From the NCBI RefSeq assembly GCF_900112525.1, contig NZ_FOMD01000004.1, forward strand, positions 186,001-250,000: a stretch of 64,000 bases of DNA. The letters are read 5' to 3'. Below the pieces are notes generated by a model. It was not told the DNA's origin. It was given only the letters and a program-made list of their open reading frames with translations, and made no database searches. Of this stretch, positions 33,719-44,307 are shown one piece after another. This stretch comes from Klenkia taihuensis. GTDB lineage: Bacteria > Actinomycetota > Actinomycetes > Mycobacteriales > Geodermatophilaceae. The translations under genes were made by a program, and so were the position numbers. The stretch's first letter is position 1, and each line of letters opens with the position of its first letter.

Positions 33719-33723
33719 GGCCG

Positions 33724-34380
33724 GTGACGACGGCGCAGCGGACCCACCCGATCGGGGCGCGGGTGGCCGCCGTGGCCGGGTGCGCGCTGGTCGTCGTCCT
33801 GCTGGGGGTCGGCGTCGGCGTCGGCTGGGGCCCGCAGCTGCGGCTGGACGCCGAGGTCAGCCGCGCGGCCTACGCCGGGGACGGCCGCTCGCCGCTGGTG
33901 CAGGGCCTGCTCGACGTGGCCACCGCGCCGGGCTACTCGTGGGCCCGCTTCCTGGTGTTCCTGCCGGTGGTCGTCTGGCTGCTGCGCGCCCACCGGTGGT
34001 TGCCCGCAGCCTGGGTCACGGTCTCGGTGGTGGGCGTGGGGGTGCTGAACGAGGCGCTCAAGGAGCTGGTCGGCCGGCCGCGCCCGCAGTTCGCCGACGG
34101 CGGCGCCCAGCTGAGCTCGCTGTCCTTCCCCAGCGGGCACGCCTCCGGGGTCGCCTGCCTGGTGACGACGGCGCTGGTGCTGGCCTGGCCGGCCCTGTCG
34201 CGGGGGGCCCGGCGCTGGTGGACGGCGGCCGCGGTCGCGCTGGCGCTGCTGGTCGGGCAGTCCCGGTTGTGGCTCGGGGTGCACTACCTGTCCGACGTCG
34301 TCGGCGGGTGGGCCTTCGGCGTCGGCTGGACGCTGCTGGTCGTCACGGTCGCTCAGGGGGTGCGGTGGACGAGGGCCTGA
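33724..34380 (+). CDS. PAP2-family membrane phosphatase
   Basis: A 218-residue polytopic protein with the three phosphatase motifs: KELVGRPRP (K-x6-RP), SFPSGHASG (PSGH) and SRLWLGVHYLSDVVGG (SR-x5-H-x3-D). It probably dephosphorylates a lipid phosphate such as undecaprenyl pyrophosphate or phosphatidate at the outer face. Start GTG 33724 precedes a basic N-terminus and first helix; an ATG at 33694 would run back into the fasR start. It overlaps the pirin gene by 16 bases. Confidence 0.9.
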   Translation: MTTAQRTHPIGARVAAVAGCALVVVLLGVGVGVGWGPQLRLDAEVSRAAYAGDGRSPLVQGLLDVATAPGYSWARFLVFLPVVVWLLRAHRWLPAAWVTVSVVGVGVLNEALKELVGRPRPQFADGGAQLSSLSFPSGHASGVACLVTTALVLAWPALSRGARRWWTAAAVALALLVGQSRLWLGVHYLSDVVGGWAFGVGWTLLVVTVAQGVRWTRA

Positions 34381-34937
34381 CCTCCCGGCACCTGGTGGAG
34401 CCCACCGACGGCTCGGCCGGGCCGCTGCTGCGCATCGCCGAGGACCGGCTCATGCCCGGCGCCGGCTACGGCGCGCACCACCACGCCGACGTCGACGTGG
34501 TCGCGGTGGTGCTGTCCGGGTCGCTGGCGCACGGCTGGGGCGGGCGGGCGACGCTGCGTGCCGGGGACGTCGGGATCCTGCGCGCGGGCACCGGGCTGGT
34601 GCACGACGAGGTGGCCGGTGCCGACGGCGCGCACGTGCTGCAGACCTACCTGCGCACCGCCGCGGCCGGCCAGGAGCCCGGGCACCGGCTGGTGCGCTGG
34701 TCGGCGGTGGCCGACCGCGGCTGGGTCGACCTGGGCCGCCCCGACGCCCGGCTGTGGGTGGCGCGGGTGCAGGCCGAGGACACCGTCGCGGTCCCCGCGG
34801 GGCTGCGGGTGGTCGCCACCCGCGACGAGGTGTGGGCGGCACCGGCCGCGACGACCGGGGAGGGCCGGGTGAGCGGCCCGGCGATGGTCTGCGTGTGGCA
34901 GCTGGACCGGGCGCGCCCGCTGTGGGCGGTCGACTAG
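34365..34937 (+). CDS. Pirin-family bicupin protein
   Basis: A 190-residue protein. The N-terminal cupin has the pirin-type metal region AGYGAHHHADVDVVAVVLSG, then RAGDVGILRAGTGLVHDEV; the C-terminal half is the shorter second barrel (RVQAEDTVAVPAGL). It is shorter than canonical pirin (about 230-290) and matches the small bacterial YhaK-like group. Its GTG start lies inside the PAP2 gene. Its TAG overlaps the convergent gene's stop as the palindrome CTAG. Confidence 0.8.
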   Translation: MDEGLTSRHLVEPTDGSAGPLLRIAEDRLMPGAGYGAHHHADVDVVAVVLSGSLAHGWGGRATLRAGDVGILRAGTGLVHDEVAGADGAHVLQTYLRTAAAGQEPGHRLVRWSAVADRGWVDLGRPDARLWVARVQAEDTVAVPAGLRVVATRDEVWAAPAATTGEGRVSGPAMVCVWQLDRARPLWAVD

Positions 34938-35401
34938 CGCGCGAGCTCCCGGTAGCGGGGCAGCCGCGCGCCGAACGCGGCGTCCCAGTCGTGCGGCTCC
35001 CCGGCCAGCGACGCGGCGAGGCCGTCGAGGTGGGCGTGCCAGCCGGCGCCGTAGCCGGGTGCCTGGTCGGCGCGCAGCAGCCGGTGCACCAGGGTGAGCT
35101 CGGTGCCGCCGTCGACGGCGGCCAGGTCGTACCGGACCACCGACTGCTCCTCGCCCGGGTAGTGCCACTCGTGCTCCAGCGTGCGCGGCGGGTCCCAGGT
35201 CAGCACGGTGCCGGTGGTGACGTCGTCGCCGTCGAACTCGATGCGGACGGCGCCGCCCACCCGCGGCTCGACGGTCGCCGGGGCGAGCCAGGACGACGGG
35301 TCGGCGAGCGCAGCCCAGACCCGCTCGGGCGGGGCGGGCAGGAACCGGACGAAGGTGATGGTGCGGCGGTCGTCGGCGACGGCGGAGTAGCTGCCGGTCA
35401 T
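34934..35401 (-). CDS. SRPBCC (AHSA1/Aha1-like) protein
   Basis: A 155-residue START-fold protein: TITFVRFLPAPPERVWAALA near the start, GGAVRIEFDGDDVTTG, VLTWDPPRTLEHEWHYPG and a long C-terminal helix WHAHLDGLAASLAGEP. Such proteins are regularly encoded right after an ArsR regulator, as here, with a 4-base ATGA overlap. They bind hydrophobic ligands; activity is unknown. Confidence 0.9.
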   Translation of the reverse strand: MTGSYSAVADDRRTITFVRFLPAPPERVWAALADPSSWLAPATVEPRVGGAVRIEFDGDDVTTGTVLTWDPPRTLEHEWHYPGEEQSVVRYDLAAVDGGTELTLVHRLLRADQAPGYGAGWHAHLDGLAASLAGEPHDWDAAFGARLPRYRELAR

Positions 35402-35736
35402 GTCGGGTCCTCCTCGACGAGGTGGTCGGCCAGCCGGTCGAGGGCCGCCGTCCAGCGGGTGCGGTACCGGTCGACCCAGGCGTCGACCTCGGTGAGCGGG
35501 GCGGGGGCGAGCCGGTAGACCCGGCGCTGGCCGTCGACCCGGACCCGCACGAGGCCGGCCTCGCGCAGCACGCGCAGGTGGCGGGAGACCGCGGGTTGGG
35601 TCAGGGCGGGGGCGGCCTGCGCGAGGTCGCCGGCGGTGCGGTCGCCGTCGGCCAGCAGGTCGAGCACGGCCCGGCGGGTCGGGTCGGCCAGCACGGCGAA
35701 GACGTCCACGGGCAGACCGTATTGCTCCGCCGTCAT
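35398..35736 (-). CDS. ArsR-family winged-helix regulator
   Basis: A 112-residue ArsR protein from ATG 35736: FAVLADPTRRAVLDLLADGD, TAGDLAQAAPALTQPAVSRHL, RVLREAGLVRVRVDGQRRVY. No Cys metal-sensing motif is present, so it is the non-metal SdpR-like type common in ArsR-SRPBCC pairs. It is the first gene of that pair and probably autoregulates it. Confidence 0.92.
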   Translation of the reverse strand: MTAEQYGLPVDVFAVLADPTRRAVLDLLADGDRTAGDLAQAAPALTQPAVSRHLRVLREAGLVRVRVDGQRRVYRLAPAPLTEVDAWVDRYRTRWTAALDRLADHLVEEDPT

Positions 35737-35792
35737 ATGACGCAAGGGTGATGCATCGGGGACGGTCGTGAGCCTTGCTGAAGACTGTCGGC

Positions 35793-36995
35793 ATGACCGA
35801 CGACGCCACGCTGCTCGCTGCCGCCCGTGCCGACGCCGCCTGGGTGGTAGACCTGCGCCGCCGACTGCACCGCCGCCCCGAGGTCGGGCTGCACCTGCCG
35901 CAGACCCAGGCGATCGTGCTCGAGGCGCTCGCCGACCTGCCGGTGGAGGTCACCACGGGGACGTCGACGTCCTCGGTGGTGGGCGTGCTGCGCGGCGCGC
36001 GGTCGGGACCGACCTACCTGCTGCGCGGCGACATGGACGCGCTGCCGCTGCAGGAGGACACCGGGCTGGACTTCGCCTCCGAGATCCCCGGCGCGATGCA
36101 CGCCTGCGGGCACGACACGCACGTGGCGATGCTGCTGGGCGCTGCCCGGCTGCTGGCCGAGCGCCGCGAGGAGATCGCCGGGCAGGTCGTGCTGATGGTG
36201 CAGCCGGGGGAGGAGGGCCACCACGGCGCCCGGTACATGCTCGACGAGGGTCTGCTGGACGCCGTCCCCGGGGCGCCGGTGAGCGGGGCGTTCGCGATCC
36301 ACATCAGCACCGCGTTCCCGACCGGGACGGTCAACGTGCGGCCCGGCCCGCTGATGGCCGCCGCCGACCACTTCCGGATCACCCTGCAGGGAGCGGGCGG
36401 GCACGCCTCGACCCCGCACGTCACCGCCGACCCGGTCCCGGTGGCCGCGGAGATCGTGCTGGCGCTGCAGGCGATGGTCACCCGCCGGGTCGACGTCTTC
36501 GACCCCGCCGTGGTCACCGTCGGGCACATCGCCGCGGGGACGACGAACAACATCATCCCGGCGACCGCCTTCCTCGAGGGCACCATCCGGACGCTGTCGG
36601 CGCAGCGCCGCGCCGACGTGGTGGCCCGGGTGCAGCGGGTGGCCGAGAAGGTCGCCGAGGCCCACGACCTCACCGCCGTCTTCGAGCGGGTCGAGGGCTA
36701 CCCGGTGACCGTGAACGACGCCGTCGTCGCCGGTCAGGTCGAGGCCCGCGCCGCCGCGCTGCTGGGCACCGAGGCGGCCGTGCCCATGCCCGACCCGCTG
36801 ATGGGTGCCGAGGACTTCTCCTACGTGCTGGAGCGGGTGCCCGGCGCGATGGCGTTCCTGGGTGCCTGCCCGCCGGACCTCGAGCCGGGCAGCTCGCCGG
36901 GCAACCACTCGAACCTGGTGGTCTTCGACGAGGACGCGCTCCCCGCCGGCACGGCCCTGTACGCCCGCATGGCCCTCGCCGCCCTCTCCGGGTAG
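35793..36995 (+). CDS. M20D-family amidohydrolase (N-acyl amino acid/peptide hydrolase)
   Basis: A 400-residue dinuclear metal hydrolase. Metal and catalytic blocks: LLRGDMDALPLQEDTG, AMHACGHDTHVAMLLGAARL, VLMVQPGEEGHHGARYM, AIHISTAFPTGTV and MGAEDFSYVLERVPGAM. The Cys in HACGHD and the Glu pair in PGEEG mark the M20D clan (hippurate hydrolase/IAA-amino-acid hydrolase group). ATG 35793 is 6 bases after AAGACT, a leaderless-type arrangement. It ends 9 bases before the left 86-bp repeat. Confidence 0.93.
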   Translation: MTDDATLLAAARADAAWVVDLRRRLHRRPEVGLHLPQTQAIVLEALADLPVEVTTGTSTSSVVGVLRGARSGPTYLLRGDMDALPLQEDTGLDFASEIPGAMHACGHDTHVAMLLGAARLLAERREEIAGQVVLMVQPGEEGHHGARYMLDEGLLDAVPGAPVSGAFAIHISTAFPTGTVNVRPGPLMAAADHFRITLQGAGGHASTPHVTADPVPVAAEIVLALQAMVTRRVDVFDPAVVTVGHIAAGTTNNIIPATAFLEGTIRTLSAQRRADVVARVQRVAEKVAEAHDLTAVFERVEGYPVTVNDAVVAGQVEARAAALLGTEAAVPMPDPLMGAEDFSYVLERVPGAMAFLGACPPDLEPGSSPGNHSNLVVFDEDALPAGTALYARMALAALSG

Positions 36996-37003
36996 CCCCG
37001 GGC

Positions 37004-37089
37004 CGCAGCGTTGATCAGGGAGGTTGATCGAAGTCCGTCCCCCTGCGCCGGATCTGGTGCAGGAGGACGGACTCCGGTGCAGGAAGACG
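37004..37089. repeat. Left 86-bp inverted-repeat arm with internal 46-bp palindrome
   Basis: Matches the reverse complement of 38201-38286 at 81 of 86 positions. It opens with CGCAGCGTTGATCAGGGAGG and contains a near-perfect 46-bp palindrome (37030-37075) centred near 37052. It separates two convergent genes (M20D ending at 36995, AbiEi-like ending at 37094) and could act as terminator for both. Confidence 0.9.
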
Positions 37090-37093
37090 GGGG

Positions 37094-38122
37094 TCAGGCC
37101 GCCGTGGAGGACGGCGGAGCCACACGCGGGACCAGGCGCAGGCCGCCGTTGCGCTGCTCGACCCGGTAGCGCCGCGGCCCGGCGGGCGGCGGCGTGGCCA
37201 GCAGACGGCGCACGCGGGCGAGCTTGACCGGCAGCCCGGCGTGCAGGTCGGCCGGGGCGAAGCGGACCCCGCGCAGGTCGAGGTCGACCAGCTCGTCGTG
37301 CCGCAGCTTCTCCTTCCACACCGCCTCGCCCGGCGTCCGGCCGCCCCAGGGGTCGAGCACCTTGACCTTGCCGTCCGCCTCGCCGAAGACGCCCTCCTCG
37401 GGCCACAGCCAGTCGAGGACGGCGACCAGCCGGGCCCCCACGAACACCGCCGCCTGCAGCAACGGCTCGGGCAGCCCCGCGCCGACCAGGGCGAGGCGGC
37501 TGCGGGTCTCGTGCGGGGAGTGCGCGCCCACCCGGGCCAGGCGGACGGCCTCGGCCGCGCGCGCGATGCGCGGCCAGTGGGTGTGCCGCAGGACGGCTGC
37601 GGTGAGCTCCTCCCGGGTCACCCGCCCGTCGGCCAGCGCGTCGTCGATCGCGACCACCGCGTCCACGACGTCCCACTCCCGGGCGACGTCGAGCAGCGTG
37701 CGCACCAGCGAGGTGACCCGCAGCCCCTCGACCACCGCGACGTCGTCCGCAGCGAGGCCGGCCTGGTGCACCGTGTAGCCGCGGCCGGCCCGGTAGTTGT
37801 CCGGTGCGGTCAGCTCGACCTCGTCGCCGAGCCCGGCGGGCAGCACCAGCCGGTGCACCCGCGCTGCGGACGCGTGGCTGACGACCGCGCCGTCGTCCAG
37901 CCGGAGCAGGACGGCGGCGCACTGGAGCAGGTGGGTCGTCCCGGCCGCCTCGTGCGCCCGCCACGCCGCCCCGGTCGTGTAGACCCCGTGCCGCAGCCGC
38001 CACCACTCACCCGAGCGGAGCAGCGGGAGGACGTCGTTGCGGCCGACCCCGGCGCGGCGGGCGTCGGCGGCGGCGAAGACCTGGCCGTGGCGGTCCATGG
38101 CGGCGCGGATGACGGGGTGCAC
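37094..38122 (-). CDS. AbiEi-antitoxin-like/DUF559-type protein, orphan
   Basis: A 342-residue protein with an N-terminal AbiEi-type winged helix (DRHGQVFAAADARRAGVGRN, LLRSGEWWRLRHGVYTTG), a middle domain (VVSHASAARVHRLVLPAGLG, VTSLVRTLLDVAREWDVVDA) and a C-terminal PD-(D/E)xK-like patch (VAVLDWLWPEEGVFGEADGK). This is the actinobacterial AbiEi/DUF559 type, usually without an AbiEii toxin beside it, as here. GTG 38122 and ATG 38098 are both possible starts. The gene lies exactly between two 86-bp inverted repeats. Confidence 0.8.
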   Translation of the reverse strand: MHPVIRAAMDRHGQVFAAADARRAGVGRNDVLPLLRSGEWWRLRHGVYTTGAAWRAHEAAGTTHLLQCAAVLLRLDDGAVVSHASAARVHRLVLPAGLGDEVELTAPDNYRAGRGYTVHQAGLAADDVAVVEGLRVTSLVRTLLDVAREWDVVDAVVAIDDALADGRVTREELTAAVLRHTHWPRIARAAEAVRLARVGAHSPHETRSRLALVGAGLPEPLLQAAVFVGARLVAVLDWLWPEEGVFGEADGKVKVLDPWGGRTPGEAVWKEKLRHDELVDLDLRGVRFAPADLHAGLPVKLARVRRLLATPPPAGPRRYRVEQRNGGLRLVPRVAPPSSTAA

Positions 38123-38200
38123 GGGCGCAGCGTGCGGCGTCGTCGCCGTCCGTGGGGCCTCGTCGAGCGATCTGTGGACGGCGTCCGGTCCTGTGGACGA

Positions 38201-38286
38201 CGTCCTCCTGCACCGAAGTCCGTCCTCCTGCACCAGATCTGGCGCGGGAGGACGGACTTCGATCAACCTCCCTGATCAACGCTGCG
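38201..38286. repeat. Right 86-bp inverted-repeat arm with internal 46-bp palindrome
   Basis: The inverted copy of 37004-37089 with five differences. Its internal palindrome spans 38215-38260 (21 of 23 pairs). It lies 20 bases downstream of the aceE stop on the minus strand, so it can terminate aceE transcription, and upstream of the AbiEi-like gene. No clear target-site duplication flanks the pair of arms. Confidence 0.9.
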
Positions 38287-38306
38287 ACCAGGGGACCGGG
38301 GAGGGG

Positions 38307-41117
<2,811 letters not shown>

Positions 41118-41291
41118 CGTCTCCTGCCGGACCCGCGGACGTCACGCCGCCTCCGGTTGTGGTCGCAGAGATCTCTCCCCGGCAACGGATTGGGCCGGTC
41201 GGCTACCGCTCCGGTCGTGCGTCGGACACACTGACGCACCGACCCCGGATCACCGGGGGCGGACCACGGAGCACATGGAGGACGAGCGGGG

Positions 41292-41717
41292 ATGAGCGTC
41301 GACTCGGGCAGCGCCAGCATGGCGGCCCGGCTGGGGATCAAGCCGGGCATGGTCGTGCAGGAGCTCGGCTGGGACGAGGACGCCGACGAGGACCTCCGCG
41401 ACTCCGTCGTCGAGATCTCCGGCGGGGAGATGGTCGACGAGGACTCCGACGAGGTGGCCGACGTCGTCCTGCTGTGGTGGCGCGAGGAGGACGGCGACCT
41501 GATCGACGCCCTCGTGGACTCCATCGCCTCCCTCGCCGACGACGGCGTGGTGTGGCTGCTGACCCCGAAGTCCGGGCGCCCGGGCCACGTCGAGCCCGGT
41601 GAGGTCACCGAGGCCGCGCCGACCGCGGGCCTGCAGCAGACCAGCAGCATCTCCGCGGCCAAGGAGTGGGCCGGCATCCGCCTGGTCACCCCCAAGGCGG
41701 CCCGCTCCAAGCGCTAG
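41292..41717 (+). CDS. DUF3052-family protein
   Basis: A 141-residue acidic protein of the actinobacterial DUF3052 family: AARLGIKPGMVVQELGWDED, VLLWWREEDGDLIDALVDSI, DDGVVWLLTPKSGRPGHVEP and the basic end RLVTPKAARSKR. It is nearly always the divergent neighbour of aceE and probably works in regulating central carbon metabolism, though the role is unproven. ATG 41292 follows GGGG at -6. Confidence 0.92.
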   Translation: MSVDSGSASMAARLGIKPGMVVQELGWDEDADEDLRDSVVEISGGEMVDEDSDEVADVVLLWWREEDGDLIDALVDSIASLADDGVVWLLTPKSGRPGHVEPGEVTEAAPTAGLQQTSSISAAKEWAGIRLVTPKAARSKR

Positions 41718-41730
41718 GGATGATCGCGGC

Positions 41731-42192
41731 ATGACTCTCTCCGTGGGTGACGCCGCGCCCGACTTCACGCTGCCCGACTCCGACCGCCAGCCCTTCACGC
41801 TGTCCGAGCAGCGCGGGACGCCGGTCCTGGTCGTCTTCTACCCCTTCGCGTTCTCCAGCATCTGCACCGGTGAGCTCTGCCAGCTGCGCGACGAGCTGGA
41901 CACCTACACCGGCGCCGGTGTGCAGGTCGTGGCCGTCTCCACCGACCCCGCGCCGACGCTGAAGGCGTGGAAGGAGCAGCAGGGCTTCGAGTTCCGGCTG
42001 CTGAGCGACTTCTGGCCGCACGGCGAGGTCGCGAAGGCCTACGGCACGTTCTTCGAGACCGCCGGCATGGCCAACCGCGGCACCTTCCTGGTCGACGCCG
42101 AGGGCACGGTCGCCTTCACCGAGGTCAACGGCCCCGGGGACGCCCGCGCGCAGAGCGGCTGGAAGGACGCCGTCGCGGCGCTCGCGGTCTGA
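41731..42192 (+). CDS. AhpE/Bcp-like peroxiredoxin
   Basis: A 153-residue thioredoxin-fold peroxidase. The peroxidatic Cys is in VFYPFAFSSICTGELCQLRD (C about 45, with the supporting Thr and Glu), a context close to mycobacterial AhpE. A second Cys five residues later (ELC) is unusual for AhpE and could be a resolving or spare thiol. Other blocks: FRLLSDFWPHGEVAKAYGTF and NRGTFLVDAEGTVAF. It probably reduces peroxides with mycothiol/mycoredoxin. Confidence 0.92.
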   Translation: MTLSVGDAAPDFTLPDSDRQPFTLSEQRGTPVLVVFYPFAFSSICTGELCQLRDELDTYTGAGVQVVAVSTDPAPTLKAWKEQQGFEFRLLSDFWPHGEVAKAYGTFFETAGMANRGTFLVDAEGTVAFTEVNGPGDARAQSGWKDAVAALAV

Positions 42193-42199
42193 ACCCGGC

Positions 42200-42221
42200 C
42201 CGTCCCACTACGGTGGGACGG
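42200..42221 (+). terminator. Hairpin with UACG tetraloop after the peroxiredoxin gene
   Basis: CCGTCCCAC-TACG-GTGGGACGG: a 9-bp perfect stem closed by C-G around a UNCG-class tetraloop, in the 34 bases between the peroxiredoxin stop and tRNA-Val. It probably ends the upstream transcript. Confidence 0.65.
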
Positions 42222-42226
42222 CTCCC

Positions 42227-42298
42227 GGGCGCGTAGCTCAGCGGTAGAGCTCTCGCCTTACAAGCGAGCGGTCGCAGGTTCGAACCCTGCCGCGCCCA
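42227..42298 (+). tRNA. tRNA-Val (anticodon TAC)
   Basis: Acceptor GGGCGCG/CGCGCCC, D-arm GCTC...GAGC, anticodon stem CTCGC/GCGAG with loop CTTACAA (TAC at 42259-42261), T-arm GCAGG-TTCGAAC-CCTGC, discriminator A at 42298. CCA is not encoded. Confidence 0.97.
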
Positions 42299-42314
42299 CC
42301 CCCTCCCGGTCGGC

Positions 42315-44255
42315 TCAGTGCTTCCCCGGCGCCTGCGCACGGACCAGGCGGCGGGCGGCGTCCACCTCGCGCGCGACCGGGGCCAGCACGCCCTCGGCGT
42401 GGATCTCGGTGTCGTCGGGGAAGCGGTGCAGCCGCAGGTCGTCGTCCAGCTCGCGGATGGCCCGCCGCAGCACGTGCACCTGGCCCCGCGGGGGCACCGG
42501 CTCGCCGGCGCGCATCGCGATGACCGCCTCGGTGACGGCGTCCGACGTCCGCTCCAGCTGGATGATCACCGGGTACCAGGCCGCTGCCCGGGTGCTGATC
42601 GGCGGCGGCTCGGACAGCCGCCGCTGCAGCTGGGTCTGCAGCTCGGTCAGCGCCCGGTAGCTGCCGCGGCGGGCCCGCCGGGTCTCCTCGGGGGTGCCGC
42701 CGAACGCGGCCTCGACGAACCGGTCGAGCGCGACGGCCGCGCCGCGCAGCGCGTCGTCCAGCGGTGCCCGCCAGGTCTGGGGCCACAGCAGGTAGCCGAT
42801 GACCAGCACGATCGCGCAGCCGATCAGGGTGTCCACCAGCCGGGGCAGCACCAGGGACGACGGGCTGGGCGCGGCCAGGTCCAGCAGCATGATCACCAGT
42901 GGGGTCTGGAAGACCGAGAACAGCCCGAAGTTGGCGTCCCGGGCCCACGGCAGGACGGCGGCGAACAGCGCCATCGCCAGCAGCACCCACACCCCGCGCG
43001 GGGGCAGCACCGCCAGCAGCGCCGACCCCAGCAGCACCCCGAGCAGGGTGCCCGCGCCGCGCTGCACGGCCCGGCCGAACACCGACCCGAAGTCGGGCTT
43101 GAGGACGACGGCGACGGTGAGCAGCACCCAGTACGGCCGCTCGATGGGCAGCCGCTGCCGGGCGACCTCGGCGGCCACCATGCACAGCGTCAGGCGGACG
43201 GCGAAGGCGCGGGAGTCGGCGTTGCCCGTGGTCCGGTCGGCCAGGTCGCGCAGCCGCAGCCGCCACGGCAGCCGCGGGCGGGTCACCGCCGCGGACGCCC
43301 GCTCCTCCGGGTCACCGACGACGTCCCAGACCAGCCGGACGCCGTGCCGCACCGCCCGGCGGGTGGCCGGTCCGTCCTCGAGCGCCACGGGCCGGTCCCC
43401 GACCAGGGGACGGCGCTGCGCCACCGCGGACCCCAGCGCGTGCGCGGCGGTGACGTCGACCGGGTCGGCGGGGACCCCGGCGCGGGCGGTGGCGACCGCG
43501 CCCTCGACCAGCGGCGCGGCAGCGTTGAGGACGCCGGCGAGCTCGGCAAGCTCCCGGCTGCGGCCCGAGGACGTGCTGCGGCTGTGGATCACCCGGTCGT
43601 AGCCGGTGTTCAGCGCGCCGGTCAGCGCCCGGCGGGCGTCGTCGGTGCGGGGGGTGCCGACCGCGGCCAGCAGGTCGCCGATCGCGGTGAAGACCGCGCC
43701 GACCGCGGCCCGGTCGGGGTCGGCCGGCTCGGTGCGGGACTGCACGAGCACCAGCGCGGTCGCCCACAGCCCGCCGGCGACGAACCAGCCCACCTCGACG
43801 TGCAGCGGCAGCGGGGTCTGCAGCCCCGAGGACAGCGCCGCGTAGACCAGCAGCTGCAGCGCCCCCAGCGACAGCGCGGCGTCGATCGAGCTGATCAGCG
43901 CCGCGACCGCCGACAGGACGCCGATGACCAGCACCGGCCGCCAGCCCTCGCCGGTGGCCGCCTCGCCGGCCAGCAGGCCCAGCGTGCCGAACCCGCCCGC
44001 GGCCACCACGCGGCGCAACCGGGTGCGCAGCGGGCCCGCCTGCGGCGCCAGCGTGGCCGCCAGCGCGCCGGTGGTGGCGAACACCCCGGCGCCCAGCGCG
44101 GCGGGGTCCGCGAGCCGACCCAGCAGCGCGACCACGGCCAGGGGGCCGGCGATCGACAGCGCGAACCGGACGACGTCGCGCCACGGGACCGGCGGCCGCT
44201 TGGTACGGACCAGCTCCTCGAGCCAGGCCGGTGCCCGCAGCCCCCTGTCCGCCAC
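42315..44255 (-). CDS. FUSC-family (aromatic acid exporter-like) protein, full length
   Basis: A 646-residue protein with two six-helix membrane domains: ALSIAGPLAVVALLGRLADP in the first, AFAVRLTLCMVAAEVARQRL and ERPYWVLLTVAVVLKPDFGS in the second, the latter being the FUSC signature, followed by VFGRAVQRGAGTLLGVLLGS. Helical cytoplasmic regions follow each domain. Substrates of these proton-driven exporters are unproven. GTG 44255 is the start, divergent from the fused ABC exporter with 52 bases between. Confidence 0.9.
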   Translation of the reverse strand: MADRGLRAPAWLEELVRTKRPPVPWRDVVRFALSIAGPLAVVALLGRLADPAALGAGVFATTGALAATLAPQAGPLRTRLRRVVAAGGFGTLGLLAGEAATGEGWRPVLVIGVLSAVAALISSIDAALSLGALQLLVYAALSSGLQTPLPLHVEVGWFVAGGLWATALVLVQSRTEPADPDRAAVGAVFTAIGDLLAAVGTPRTDDARRALTGALNTGYDRVIHSRSTSSGRSRELAELAGVLNAAAPLVEGAVATARAGVPADPVDVTAAHALGSAVAQRRPLVGDRPVALEDGPATRRAVRHGVRLVWDVVGDPEERASAAVTRPRLPWRLRLRDLADRTTGNADSRAFAVRLTLCMVAAEVARQRLPIERPYWVLLTVAVVLKPDFGSVFGRAVQRGAGTLLGVLLGSALLAVLPPRGVWVLLAMALFAAVLPWARDANFGLFSVFQTPLVIMLLDLAAPSPSSLVLPRLVDTLIGCAIVLVIGYLLWPQTWRAPLDDALRGAAVALDRFVEAAFGGTPEETRRARRGSYRALTELQTQLQRRLSEPPPISTRAAAWYPVIIQLERTSDAVTEAVIAMRAGEPVPPRGQVHVLRRAIRELDDDLRLHRFPDDTEIHAEGVLAPVAREVDAARRLVRAQAPGKH

Positions 44256-44307
44256 GGGTGGAGCTTCCCACCCGCGGTTGTCGGACCCCCGGCGCAGACT
44301 GGGCGGC

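Noticed and set aside
37004-38286. Insertion sequence or composite transposon
   Set aside because: No transposase or recombinase motif is present and no target-site duplication is clear; kept only as a repeat-bracketed cassette.
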